Shown here piece by piece: positions 10,890 through 21,965 of a stretch of 64,000 nucleotides of DNA (the first letter of the stretch is position 1; every line of letters begins with the position of its first letter). A program made the position numbers and the translations under genes. The stretch lies in contig OY282500.1 in assembly GCA_958295605.1 (NCBI GenBank), forward strand, positions 53,040,268 through 53,104,267, read 5' to 3'. The notes beneath the pieces are model-generated. The model saw only the letters and a program-made list of their open reading frames with translations, had not been told where the DNA came from and did not search any database. The DNA is from Ajuga chamaepitys. Taxonomy: Eukaryota; Streptophyta; Magnoliopsida; Lamiales; Lamiaceae.

Positions 10890-11096
10890 TAATAGAGAAG
10901 ATGTACGCAATTGATTGTAACTTGTAAATTTGTAGATAATATTGCGTGTAAAATAGGATAGATTAGTTCATCATATCTTGTATATATCTTGGGAAATATT
11001 CTCCCTTGATTTTCTGGTTATTCTGTTATAAACCAATTATATATAGTGGAAACAGAGATCACCACAATTACGGTGAATCAAATATCTATCTTCACA
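10890..11096 (+). repeat. 5' LTR of the copia element
   Basis: The 207 bp begin TAATAGAGAAGATG and end TATCTTCACA. The 5' terminus is TA rather than canonical TG, in both LTRs. Compared with the 3' LTR I see one A/G difference (TTATAAACC vs TTGTAAACC) and one A/T difference (CAAATATC vs CAATTATC). Confidence 0.95.
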
Positions 11097-11109
11097 TGGT
11101 ATTAGCAGA
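11097..11109 (+). other. Primer-binding site, initiator-tRNA type, degenerate
   Basis: TGGTATTAGCAGA directly follows the 5' LTR. The usual plant copia site complementary to initiator tRNA-Met begins TGGTATCAGAGC, so the first six bases match and later ones diverge. Confidence 0.6.
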
Positions 11110-11194
11110 AATCGGAAACCCTTAAAATTTTCAACGCCGTCAATTTTTTTTTCTTCTTCGTTCCATTCCTTCTTCTTTTCTGATCTTCTTCTCC

Positions 11195-13426
11195 ATGGCA
11201 TCTGATACAACAAGTCTTCCCCTTAATACCATGCTTCACTTAATTAATATTCGCCTATCTTCCACCAACTACCTATTATGGCGTGATCAGATTCACGCTA
11301 TGCTTAAATGCGATGGACTCCATGTTTTTCTCGACGGTTCCGCTCCCGAACCACCTGTAACCATCATTGACACCCCCACCTCTTCTTGCCTGCCAGATTC
11401 CAATTTCATTTCCCCATCTGCTGGGCCAGCTTCTCAGCCCACTTCCCCTATTATTTTCTCCCCTTCGCTGACCACTAGCCCAACGCCCCATTCAACCCCT
11501 ACTTCAGCCCATCACATTATTCCCCAGCCCATATCCCTTCCATCCCCTTCGGCCCAACAACCCCTTCACCAGCATGTTCCGCTTCCATGCTCCATTTGCC
11601 CCGATCCTGACCCACCCTCTCCAGCTCCACTTCCACGTCATCCGCATGCAGCCGGTCCGCTTCCTCCAGTTCTTGTTGACCCGCCAGCTTCTCCGACTCC
11701 ACCTTCTCCACTTGCACCTTCTCCGGACCCGCCTGCTCCGCCGGTTCCAGTACCCACTCATCCCATGCAGACACGAGCAAAGTCTGGTATTTTTAAATCT
11801 CGTCATTTTCTTGATATTGCTTCTACTGCTCTTCTTGCTGCTATAACCTCTTCTGCAGAATCGAAAGGATTTAAATCTGCTATGAAGATGCCCCACTGGC
11901 TCCGCGCGATGCATGATGAAATGAGTGCTCTTCATTCCAACAACACGTGGGACTTAGTCCCTCGTCCTCCACATGAAAATATTGTTGGCTCCAAATGGGT
12001 CTTTCGCACTAAATTTAATTCCGATGGTTCCATTGAGCGCCATAAAGCTCGTTTGGTTGCTCAGGGTTTTACTCAAATACCTGGTTTTGATTTTTCTCAC
12101 ACGTTTAGTCCTGTTGTTCGTGCAGCTACAGTTCGTGTCATTTTATCTCTTGCCACTCAACGTTCCTGGCCACTACATCAACTTGATGTCAAGAATGCCT
12201 TCCTCCATGGTGTTCTTGACAAACCCGTCTTCATGGCTCAACCTCCAGGTTTCGTCGATCCTCGTTATCCCGATCATGTGTGCAAATTAAAAAAGGCCTT
12301 ATATGGTCTTCGTCAAGCTCCCCGTGCCTAGTTTGAACGTTTCAGTTCTTTTCTATTATCTTTGGGCTTTCTACGTAGTCGTGCTGACACCTCTTTATTT
12401 TTTCTTCATCGTCCTAATTTTACAATTTTTTTACTTCTTTATGTTGATGAAATCATTGTTACAGGTAGTAATTCTGTTGAACTTCGCCGTTTTATTGCTC
12501 GTGTCAATTCCGAATTTGCTGTTAAGGACCTTGGCCGTCTCAGCTACTTCTTAGGTCTCGAAATATCACATTCGTCCACTGGCTTGTTCCTTGGACAAGC
12601 AAAGTATGCTCATGACATTTTATCTCAAGCTGAACTTCTCGATTCCAAACCTGTTTCCACTCCTCTAGCTGCTGATGAATCTTTGCTCAGTCATCGTGAT
12701 CCTTTCAAAGATCCCACGCTCTACAGGTCCCTTGTCGGTGCATTGCAATATTTGACGATTACTCGTCCAGACATCTCTTACGCTGTCAATCATGTCAGCC
12801 AATTTCTGCAGCATCCTACTACAGATCATTTTTCAGCAGTCAAACGTATTCTTCGTTACGTCAAGGGCACCATCCATTATGGTCTATCCTTTACTCGCTC
12901 ATTGGACTTCACTATCCTTGGCTACTCTGATGCCGACTGGGCGCGTTGTGTGGAAACTCGTCGATCCACCTATGGCTATTCTATATTTTTAGGAGGCAAT
13001 TTAGTCTCTTGGAGTGCCAAGAAGCAACCCACTGTTGCTCGTTCCAGCTGTGAGTCCGAATACCGTGCACTTGCCAACACTGCTCAAGAGATGGTCTGGC
13101 TCTCCCATCTCCTCTCTGAGCTTCGTGCACTACCATCTTCTCGTCCGCTATTACTCTGCGATAACAAAAGTGCTTTGTTTCTTAGTCAGAATCCCATCGC
13201 CCACAAACGCGCCAAGCACATCGACATAGATTGTCATTTCATTCGTGAGCTAGTAGCTGCGAAAAAGCTGGAGACCCGATTCGTTCCCTCTAATCTCCAG
13301 CTTGCGGACATTTTTACCAAAAGCTTGCTTCGCCCCTCTTTCGAGTTTCTCCGTTCCAAGCTCTGTGTTGATCTTAATCCCACACTTCGCTTGAGGGGGG
13401 GTAATAGAGAAGATGTACGCAATTGA
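11195..13426 (+). pseudogene. In-frame gag(N-term)-RT-RNase H fusion with one stop
   Basis: One frame of 744 codons is interrupted only by TAG at 12329-12331, where the family normally has Trp (APRA-W-FERF). Residues 1-56 are a copia gag N-terminus (INIRLSSTNYLLWRDQI). Residues ~57-190 are a Pro/Ser-rich linker. From HPMQTRAKSGI onward it is the pre-RT and RT region (KWVFRTKFNSDGS, QLDVKNAFLHG, KKALYGLRQAPRA). After the stop come the RT active-site box and RNase H (YSDADWARC, CESEYRAL, HIDIDCHFIRE, LADIFTK). The catalytic box reads YVDE instead of YVDD (codon 12449-12451 is GAA). Protease and integrase are missing. The frame is kept across the deletion junction, unusual for random decay. Stop and active-site change both predict inactivity. 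Confidence 0.93.
13391..13401 (+). other. Polypurine tract of the copia element
   Basis: TTGAGGGGGGG lies immediately upstream of the 3' LTR, the position where plus-strand DNA synthesis is primed. Confidence 0.8.
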
Positions 13427-13608
13427 TTGTAACTTGTAAATTTGTAGATAATATTGCGTGTAAAATAGGATAGATTAGTTCATCATATCTTGTATATATC
13501 TTGGGAAATATTCTCCCTTGATTTTCTGGTTATTCTGTTGTAAACCAATTATATATAGTGGAAACAGAGATCACCACAATTACGGTGAATCAATTATCTA
13601 TCTTCACA
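13402..13608 (+). repeat. 3' LTR of the copia element
   Basis: Same length (207 bp) and ends as the 5' LTR, with two differences. It is followed by the CTCTC target duplication. Confidence 0.95.
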
Positions 13609-13613
13609 CTCTC

Positions 13614-14072
13614 TACCGTCACCACTCACCATAGTTAAATTTAGAAAAGAAAAAGAAATGATAAAAATAGGAAAGAAAGAAGCATTACTTTTAGAGGTCT
13701 ATAACAAACAAAAACTATGCTGTTATTACTTTTTAATATTCATAATGTTGTCTAAATCAATCTTGGCTTTTACATGTCATTTAACAAATAGATCACCATC
13801 ATATATATGGAACAATTTCATCTTCTTCGATTCTAGTGGCAATTTTAGTGCAAGGCGGCCCAGCTTGCTTTCAACGTTAATTTTTTAGTATTCAATCAAA
13901 ATATTTAATGAAGGTTTTATTATCTCTTCACCTAAAAAAGATCTAAATCTACTTTTTCCGCGTCTCCTAATTGACCAGCTATAATAATCACTACGAAACT
14001 ATTGCACCGTGAATCTACTAGTTGTAACAATACTAACAAATAGTGCTAAAAAACAATACTAACAAATAGATA
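13614..14072. other. Spacer, no gene seen
   Basis: AT-rich DNA. A short open frame at 13658-13888 has no recognisable domain. Confidence 0.35.
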
Positions 14073-14288
14073 CTCCCTCCGTCCCGACATAATTGGCTAA
14101 CCTTGGTCGGAGACGAAGACTAAGGAAAAGCAAAATTTATAGAATCTTTGACTTTTTCAAAGGTGTAGATGAAAAATCGAGATTTTGAGGGTGGAGATTG
14201 TGACAGAATTTGCCATTTATAGATTAGGACAATTAAGTTGGAACAAACAAATATGACAAGTTGACCAATTAGATCGGGACAGAGGAAG
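14073..14288. mobile_element. Stowaway MITE
   Basis: The terminal repeat CTCCCTCCGTCCCGACA is mirrored by the reverse complement of ATCGGGACAGAGGAAG. TA dinucleotides flank it at 14071-14072 and 14289-14290. Size (216 bp), TA target and CTCCCTCCGTCCC terminus are diagnostic of Stowaway, which mariner-like transposases move in trans. Confidence 0.9.
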
Positions 14289-14335
14289 TATTTTTTAGGA
14301 AAACTTATAGTAACAAATAGATCACTATAAACACA

Positions 14336-14779
14336 TATTGAAAAATAAGAAACGTGACTCAACATATAGATGGTTCAGTATAGTATACCGAATTTTTCAA
14401 TCTATATCGCACCAAAACTTTTGGTATATGTAATTTTATATTGAAGCCATAAAAAAACTTCGTTATTCCGAATTTCGGTGCATTAAGAAAATTTGTGATT
14501 TAAGTATATATACCAAAATGTTGGATATATTAGTGCAATTCTTTTAGTATATATGTTCAAATACCGAATATATTCACACAATTTTTATGTTCAATGAAAT
14601 TCTTTTTTCTTTTAGTATATGGTATTTATATATTATACAGACACTTCACATACCAAATTTTTTGTCATGGTATATGTGTGGAATTTTCATATACAAAAAA
14701 AAATTAGTATGGAGTAGATAAAAAAGTTCAAGATATCATACTGAACCTTCCGTACGTTAGCGTTTCTTATTTTTCAATA
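14336..14779. mobile_element. Fold-back MITE with ~45-bp inverted ends
   Basis: The left end TATTGAAAAATAAGAAACG... and the right end ...CGTTTCTTATTTTTCAATA are exact inverse copies for 19 bases. Similarity continues inward to GGTTCAGTAT / ATACTGAACC. The interior carries repeated GGTATATG/TATACCGAAT words. The superfamily is unclear because no target duplication could be fixed. Confidence 0.8.
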
Positions 14780-16489
14780 CATAAACCCTGAATTAAAAGT
14801 AAAATTCAAACTTTAGGTCCATAAATAAAGAAACAAACTAAGAAATATAACCCAAATCGAAAGCTTTCAAAATTTAGACCTTTTATTGTTAAATTTGGAT
14901 CTTGCAAAATGTTCCGTATCACAACATTTAGATCATGCCCACGTACGCGTGTGTTTCTAATTATTAATACTAATTGCTTAAATCTTCATTTAAAAAAAAT
15001 AATAATTAAACATTCTTATTAGATGCAACTTCAACTCTTTCTCACTTAGTTACTTCATTTCTAATGTAACGTGTAGCTCAAGTAGCAAGAACATCTATTA
15101 CCTAAAATTTTTATTCTCGATTCGAATAATCTTGAATAAAGAGAAGAGATTTTTCTTTATTCTTAAATTAGGAGAAAAATATTTAAAAGGAATGTTAAAT
15201 CAGTCGAACTATATAATAATAGTCCCTCAAAAAGAAAAGGAATAGTGTTAAAGATATTTAAAGAAAACGTAGATTAGCTTAAAGTAATAAATGACGGCCC
15301 CCTTATCTCTGTAGTTGGGTATTTATATCTGCCCAATCTGGGCCCGAATGGGCTTAAAACATACTTGGGCCCTTTGTATATTTGATATGGCTTTCATTAA
15401 ATTTTGTTAAACTGTTTACAGTTTATGACCCATAGCGCAACACATCTTTTATACACCATAGAATTCTTGATTATCATTCAACATAAATTCAAAAAATTAT
15501 TGTACATATAAGGGATGTTCCCGACAAGAATGGATCATTCGGATAGGGATATGCACATCCAAAAGCGTATGTCTTGATATGAACTATAATATGATGTGTA
15601 TTGTAAATGTCAAATAAACAAGTTAGTTGGTAATGATTTATATTGTTATATTGTGAAAATTGATGGCCAGTGCTTAAAATGTTATTGAGATTGGTGAATT
15701 TAAATTATTAAATTATATGAAGTGATGGCGGATTAGATGTTGATTGTAAAATTAGTTGGAATTTGTGGAGGAGAATGGGTTTTAAATGGGGGAAAGTTTT
15801 GTATTCGGATGTAAACACCCTTAGACAAGCATACATAAAAATTACATGTGTATGTGTATAATATGATGACGTGGCACATTCCTAAAAGATTAGATACATA
15901 TGCACATACAAACACATGGAGGGAATGAATAAGACAGCACTGAAATCTCCAATTGAATTTTGGAAGAAAGAAACAGAACAGTTGCAAACAAGATGGTGGT
16001 AAAAGACAATAAAATCCTAGAGAACAAGCAGGAAATACATGACCAAAGTCCAATACGTTGGACTATAAGACAAACAAGGAAACAGACATACCCTTAGTGA
16101 CAACATTTCACTTTTCCCTAAACACCCTTTGCTACGTACGAGTTGCACATTTATCTAGATGTAGGGTAGGGAGTACGAGATTTGACTACATTAGCACCCT
16201 CCTCACTTGTCTTACTTGTAAGATTAACAAATATATTAACAATAAACAATTCAGATTCTTACATGTTCCATTTCTTTACATACATATATATTTAAAATAT
16301 TTGACCACACACAAAAAAAAACCTGTATATCTACGTATCAAAATCCATTCAACATTTCAGATTTTACCTATGTGCTTAAAAATGGGTTGATCTACCCAAC
16401 CTACGACCCGATAAAAAATACGTGCACAAGATTTTCTACATGCCTTATGTTGAATGTAGTATTTTTCGGGACATATACCACTCCGAGTG
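14780..16489. other. Intergenic, no gene seen
   Basis: AT-rich. Positions 15340-15375 hold TGGGCCC/TGGGCTT-type words (site II-like) without a recognisable gene downstream. Open frames at 15733-16053 (minus) and 16058-16390 (plus) have no domain and biased composition. Confidence 0.35.
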
Positions 16490-16700
16490 AGTCTATTGTG
16501 TGACGGTCTCACTTGTGATGGAATATATTTTTACTAGAAAAAATGATATTTTTATAGAAAAAAATTGATATTTTTGCTATATTGATACTTTTATGGATAA
16601 AAGTGATATTTTTCTATAAAAAATTATATTTTTTTTGTTAAAAAAAAGTGATACTTTTAGTACAAAAAATAATACTTTTTCCCTATCACATATAAATTTT
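16490..16700. repeat. AGTGATACTTTTA repeat family (copy 2)
   Basis: It begins with GTGTGACGGTCTCAC and continues with units such as GTGATATTTTTAC and GTGATACTTTTAG, ending near CTATCACATA. It shares end words and array core with the blocks at 1-180 and 17613-17872. Confidence 0.55.
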
Positions 16701-17612
16701 TGCCTACCACTCCTATATATAATTATAGCGGAGAAGTAATATATCTTCAAATTGTTTAAAAAGTACCGTATTAGCTAGCTTTCACCAACAAATTGTTTTT
16801 CTACCGAAAATGTATTATGCTTAAACAACACTTTTCTTGAAATTAGTGAAAAAAATTAATACTGCCCCTTCCAAAACAAATGTCATGTTTATGATCATGG
16901 TAATCAACAATCCATGGTCTTGAATCGTAGAAAAAAAATAAGAATTTGACAAAAAAAGAATAATTTTTTTTTTTTTTTGCCCCACAACAGGTTGTTCAAT
17001 GGATTGGTCAATCAACCTACTCCGCACCCTATATCATTCTCATTATTTTGATTTGTTGTATTAAATATTTTTATGGTTTTTTTTTTAGAAAAGCAAAATC
17101 ACTTTTTTCTCTATAAGTAGAGCCTAATATTGACAAATTTTGAACTAAAATTTGAAGTTCTCTATTTTCTCTCAATCTCAAATTTTCTATTCTTTCACAT
17201 GGGTTCGAATTCTTTCTTTTCTCACATAATTTACATCATTTCTTATAATGGATCCAAACCATCCAACTACTTTTTCAAACTCCAAAAATTATCCTTACTC
17301 CCAAGATTCGATTGTTCATATATAGCAAAAATTCGACATTGATACTTAAATATATATATTTGTATCTTTTATATTTGTAATTTAGTATTTCAGACATCTA
17401 TTTGTAGTTTAATTCATTTTTTTTGATTTCGTATTCTAACTACTACAATTTTAATTTAGTTGTTGTGTTAGTATGTTATTTTAAGTGTATGGTAAAAAAA
17501 CTCCTTAGTATCGTTGCAGAATTAAAACATCGAATATTTTTTTATCTATTTCTTATATCTTTGGAATATATTAAAAAGACTCACAAGATAATATGCAATT
17601 ATTAAAGGCACA
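16701..17612. other. AT-rich intergenic DNA
   Basis: No gene or structured repeat was identified. Confidence 0.35.
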
Positions 17613-17872
17613 AACTTGTATGTGACCGTCACACGACCGTCACACAGTGTGACGGAAAAAAGTATAACTTTTTGTGGTAAAAGTATCATGTTTATCTGTA
17701 AAAGTATCACCTTTTTTGAACAAAAATTATCACTTTTTGTAGCAAAAGTGTTACATTTATCTGTAAAAGTATCAATGTAGTAAAAGTATCACTTTTTCCT
17801 GTAAAAGTATCAATGTTTTCTGTAAAGTATATTCCGTTACACGTGTGACCGTTTACACACAAGATTCACTCA
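17613..17872. repeat. AGTGATACTTTTA repeat family with inverted ends (copy 3)
   Basis: The left end holds GTGACCGTCACACGACC and CAGTGTGACGGAAAA. The right end holds TTCCGTTACACGTGTGACC, its inverse. Between them, units of GTAAAAGTATCA are repeated about six times. The inverted CGTCACA/TGTGACG ends suggest a small non-autonomous DNA element, and this is the most complete copy. Confidence 0.6.
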
Positions 17873-18372
17873 TTATTAAATAGTAGCTCAAAGTATTGGG
17901 TTGGTTGAGAAATAGGTTGTGGTTGTGCATGAGAGAAATGAATATTTTATTAAAATATTTGTTGGGGGTTGAGTTGAGACGTAGGTCGTGTATACGAATG
18001 ACAGAGAAATTAATATTTTATATGTAGGTTGGGTTGTATGAGGTTGTTGATAAATATAGTTTAAAAAAATGTACCACTTCTTTACATATGGTCAATAATT
18101 AGATGAATGTATAATCTCTTAAATAGTAATTTCTCTTACACTACGCCGCTATATAGGTTTCAAGAAAAACTTCAATTATTTGTTGATTTTACAAATCAGA
18201 CGTGAAATAAAGTCTTGAAACATGACTTTTTTTTTTAAGATATATTTTTATTTTAAAAATAGATCGCATATTTTGGGACAGGAAAAGTATTTTTAAGGAT
18301 TATTCGGAAAATATTATTTTTCACCATAATATATTATATTATTTTGTAATTTAATCAGATAAAAAGTTAATA
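17873..18372. other. AT-rich spacer
   Basis: Two GGTTGGGTTG-like words occur near 17900 and 18030. No gene was seen. Confidence 0.3.
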
Positions 18373-18626
18373 CTCCATCCGTCGCAAATAAAGAGTCATG
18401 TTTGAAAAATAAATGTCCTAAGATAAGAGTCATATTCTAAAAATTAATGTCTCGTTTTAGTTATGCAAATAAAAAAAATTAATATCACAAATTAGTTAGA
18501 TATTATTGAATTAGTCAATAAAAAAATAAAGTGGTACAAGTGCGTATTGATGGTTTTTTAAGTTGTACCTTCATTAATTTAAAAAAATATATTTTTAAAC
18601 AGGACTCTTTTTATAGATGGAAGGAC
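18373..18626. mobile_element. Stowaway-like MITE, diverged
   Basis: The left end CTCCATCCGTCGCAAATAAA and the right end TATAGATGGAAGGAC are imperfect inverse copies. AGAGTC/GACTCT blocks lie at matching positions and TA flanks both sides. Confidence 0.75.
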
Positions 18627-18720
18627 TACCTTTTTACGTAATAGATAGTACTCATATGGTGAAAAAATAATAATTAATTGTTTCAAGTTGTTCAATGAGC
18701 ATTAGTAAAAGGCGGCGGCT

Positions 18721-20092
18721 CACTACAACATAAATGGCTTTATGTAACACTTCGTTTGTAACACTTTTAAAATTTTGACATTTATGTAAGACTTTTGTAA
18801 CACTTATGAATATGTAACACTTTCATGTAACACTTTTGTAACATCTGCGAATATGTAATACTTTCGTGTAACACTTTTGGAATATGTAACGCTTTGAACG
18901 TAATACTTTTAAATTGTAACACATTTAGGTAACATTTTTAAATAAGTAACACTTTTTATGCAACACTTTTGAATAAGTAACACTTTTATGTAACACTTAT
19001 AAATAAATAACACTTGTAATTAATAAAATTATTTATTTTATTTTAAACTAATTAAATATTTGTGGATTTATTTTTCTCACGTGACTTTTATTTTTATTGG
19101 TCACATATGTTACATCTTAATTACCACAATAGAATATCTGTAACATAAGTGGTAAAAACGATAGACTCAGACCTACAAAAATAACAATTTATTAAAGCAC
19201 CTAAAGATTTACTTATTCTTTATAAAAAATACATCAAATTTTATTTATGACTTATTTGTGTGTATGTATATATATATACACACATTATATTTTTACTAAA
19301 CAATAACAAACTAGACTTGTAGCTTTAACAATTTGAATACATTTCTTAAGTGTGAGAACCTAGACTTTGGACATTTGGTCATGTCTCTTCATGCTTGTAA
19401 GTTTATTTTTTTATTTAAAATCTATAAAACACAATATTTAAGGTGTCTTATACATAAAATTGTGGTAATTAAAGGTAATGATAGTGTCTTAAGATTTATA
19501 TACAATAATTAGATGTATAAAATTAATGTGACATAAAATAAGTTTTATATATAAATAAATATGAGTGAATGAAAATGGAAAAAATAATTAATGAAAACTT
19601 TGTGTCAAACTGATATGGATAACCTAAATAAAATTAAGTTTGATTGTAGTTTGATGAGAACTTAATTGTGAGTATATTTTATTGATGTTACAATAAAATC
19701 TTGTGTATATATTGTTTTTCTTAAAAAAAATAACTAAAAAAGTTATTGTAGCCTAGTGGTTAAAACATTGTGCTTAAACTCCTGCAACCTAGCAACCTGG
19801 GTTCGAAACCCAACAATGACAAATTTTTAATTTTTTTTCTTCAATTAAAAGTGTTACATAAAGGGGGTTTACATGTAACATTTTTTAGTGTTACCATAAA
19901 GTGTTACAATTTAAAACCTAATGTAACACTTATTAAAAGTGTTACTAAAGATCATCAAAAGTGTTACATTAGACTTTAGGTAGCACCGGCAAATGTAGCA
20001 CCAATAAAGTGTTACCTAAAGTCTATAGTAACATATTTTAGTCTATATGTAACACTTTTTGGGTGTTACATTAGCTCATTTATGTTGTAGTG
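18721..20092. mobile_element. Non-autonomous CACTA element with GTAACACTTT arrays
   Basis: The terminal inverted repeat CACTACAACATAAATG (18721-18736) is matched perfectly by CATTTATGTTGTAGTG (20077-20092). The CACTA start is diagnostic of the En/Spm superfamily. Subterminal DNA on both sides is packed with GTAACACTTTT / AAAAGTGTTAC words, direct at the left and inverted at the right, as expected for transposase-binding repeats. No transposase frame is present. The 3-bp target duplication is not clean (GCT left, CTA right). Confidence 0.85.
19742..19820 (+). repeat. tRNA-like segment (A and B box) inside the CACTA element
   Basis: TAGCCTAGTGGTTAA fits a pol III A box. GGGTTCGAAACCC, 50 bp downstream, is a B box within a T-arm-like hairpin. 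No complete tRNA cloverleaf forms. It is probably a tRNA-derived SINE head or a degenerate tRNA rather than a gene. Confidence 0.45.
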
Positions 20093-20475
20093 CTATTTTC
20101 AAATAGACAACAGATAAAAATCTGTTGTCTAGTTATAAATAAGTCTGTCATTAATAGTGGTGTTGTTAAAACTACCTTTTGACAACAATATAAAATTCTT
20201 GTATGTTCAGCAATAAACAACGGTTTCTGCAACAGTACAAAACCGTTGTCTATTCAATTATAGACAACAATGGGAAATTGTTGACCTTTTTGTAAAACCG
20301 TTTTCTATTCAATTATAGACAACAGTGAGAAATTGTTGACCTTTTTGTAAAACTGTTGTCTTTATAAGTAACGATAACAGATAAAAATTGTTGTTTTTTT
20401 TTTAGCAAATAAAACAAAAAATATGTTGTCTTTCAATGAAAGACAACGGTTTTATTATTGAATATTGTTGTTTAA
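20093..20475. repeat. GACAACGGTTT palindromic subterminal repeats
   Basis: At least nine GACAAC/GTTGTC words occur, many paired as hairpins: GACAACAGA with TCTGTTGTC around a 6-base loop near 20105, and GACAACGGTTT with AAAACCGTTGTC near 20217. The pattern resembles subterminal transposase-binding repeats of CACTA elements. The true terminus beside 20092 was not found. Confidence 0.65.
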
Positions 20476-20625
20476 ATGCATATTTTTATATGAAATACCT
20501 AATAGTCAAATCATCATAAAATATTTACGGAACATCAAATACAAACGATTGTCAATAAATTCATCAACATTATATTAATTACTGTAATACAATCTGAATC
20601 CTTCATCGTCTATCTATATCCTTAC

Positions 20626-20942
20626 ATGCATCGCCAAAGCATTAAGCACATTGATCCAGAATGCCAACTTCTCTTCATGTGTCATATTTTTAGGTTCTAT
20701 CTCTTCCAATCGAGAAATAAGAGATCTGTTCATTTATAATCAAATGAATACAATGAATTACCAGCAATATGCAATGAAAATATATTTGCATCATTCAGAT
20801 AATATCACCTGAAGTTTTGTAACAAGTATTCAATGTCTCCCAACTTCTGACTATCTCAGTATATATAGTTCACTTCAACCATCGAGTTGTAGGGTCCACT
20901 AAAATCCTTCAGTCCTTCAACGTGAAAAGGACTATAAAACAA
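20626..20942 (-). pseudogene. Captured fragment of a MIP1-type DUF547 gene, introns kept
   Basis: Two exons read on the minus strand. 20942-20809 encodes PFHVEGLKDFSGPYNSMVEV...LGDIEYLLQNF and ends at a GT donor. 20725-20626 continues in phase through SLISRLEEIEPKNM and THEEKLAFWINVLNALAMH, to a GTAAGG donor. These are hallmarks of plant proteins with a MIP1 leucine-zipper region and DUF547. Splice signals and phase are intact, so the copy was made from DNA, not mRNA. Only the join between the variable region and the start of DUF547 is present, with an internal TGA after VEVNYIY. An additional donor at 20972 suggests one more, unrecognised, upstream exon. The lack of the remaining gene marks it as a transposon-captured or relict fragment. 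Confidence 0.8.
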
Positions 20943-21727
20943 CTGTAGGGCCTATCCGAACTACTACTTACCTGTTCCAATAAGTAACTACCCCAAGTCA
21001 CTTGTCTATGAGCAGTAGTCAGATCCTGAGTGAAACCTGCTGATAAGATGTAGCTTTTAAAAGCTGGAATAGACTATAAACAGCGCTGCTGCAGTATCGA
21101 TCCACACTAGAACACTAAAAAAATAAGAAAACCTTTGAAGGAATATAATCATGGATCAGCAAGAAGTGGGACATAAAAGGGATAAATCCAAAGCATCCTA
21201 ATCGTATAAGGTTGTTTATATCAATCCAAGAAATATGAACATAGAACTGTCTTGATTTGTGTTATTCGAATGTCAAATACAATATATTGCGACATTCAGA
21301 AGGAACGATAAGAAAAAGGTGTATATATTAGGCATATACTGATATGCACTAAAACTGCAAAGGGAACTAAAAATTGACTCAAATTTACAGTGAAAGATTC
21401 GGAACCGACCAACTCCATTCTGACCTGATTTTAATTTATCCCAAAGGATATTAATCATATACTTTATTTATATATCTTGTCAATTTAAAAACTTTTGCTG
21501 CATTATAGAAGTTCTCTTATGTTGCATATTCATTAATGAAAAAAAGTTGTACATATTCATGTCTTCCATGTAGCAAATTTATATGTGCAATACATATTCA
21601 TCATCTTTGATTTCATCAATTTTAGAATCTAATATAACTCGAAGTAGCATCAATCAATTGCGATAAGTCAATTAAATAGAGGTTATAGCATGCCTTACCT
21701 CGACTCTGTAATTCACTGACTAATATT
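20943..21727. other. DNA between the two captured gene fragments
   Basis: On the minus strand a splice-donor-like GAG|GTAAGG follows the WRKY fragment near 21700, and another donor lies at 20972. The intervening sequence may therefore be intron and unrecognised exon of a chimeric transcription unit. A short minus frame at 21273-21458 has no recognisable domain. Confidence 0.35.
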
Positions 21728-21965
21728 TATGTTATTGGGAGATGACTGGTTGTTGTTATTCGGTTGGCCGCCACCGATCATGGAAGAGATAGCCGCGACA
21801 AGGGCGGCTCTTAAGTTGGGATCAACCGTGATGGCCGTCGTTACTACGCAGAGAGTCTCGACAAACGACGACTGTTGTTGATGTTAAGACGACGATTGTC
21901 CCTACAATTGTGAAGCATCTTGAACGTCCTTAGACATTTGGAGACCTGAAAACTCTGATTGATTG
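21728..21965 (-). pseudogene. Captured C-terminal fragment of a group IIb WRKY gene
   Basis: Minus-strand reading gives NQSEFSGLQMSKDVQDASQL, a stop, a Ser/Gln tract with another stop, then SSFVETLCVVTTAITVDPNL and RAALVAAISSMIGGGQPNNN. In group IIb WRKY factors (WRKY6/31/42 type) the C-terminus carries just this order: a NQS.FSGLQ motif, then a TAITADPNFTAALAAAI.S-type helix. The WRKYGQK DNA-binding domain is absent, so the fragment cannot act as a transcription factor. It lies about 0.8 kb upstream (minus sense) of the DUF547 fragment and in the same orientation. The pairing of unrelated gene pieces is the main sign of capture. Confidence 0.75.

Larger units (their letters stand above)
10890..13608 (+). 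mobile_element. Ty1/copia LTR retrotransposon, internally deleted, young
   Basis: A complete but short (2719 bp) element. It has two 207-bp LTRs with only two visible differences, an immediate primer-binding site, a polypurine tract and a 5-bp target duplication CTCTC (10885-10889 and 13609-13613). The internal 2.3 kb contains the start of gag joined directly to the reverse transcriptase and RNase H region. The rest of gag, the zinc knuckle, protease and integrase are absent. About 1% LTR divergence implies recent insertion. It cannot be autonomous. Confidence 0.95.

Noticed and set aside
11504..11935. Arg/Trp-rich minus-strand frame in the copia element
   Set aside because: Shadow of the Pro/Ser-rich linker; the Trp/Arg composition follows from its codon bias.
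15733..16390. Open frames of 106 and 110 codons on opposite strands
   Set aside because: Cys/Phe-rich or Lys/Tyr-rich low-complexity translations with no motif, in AT-rich DNA.
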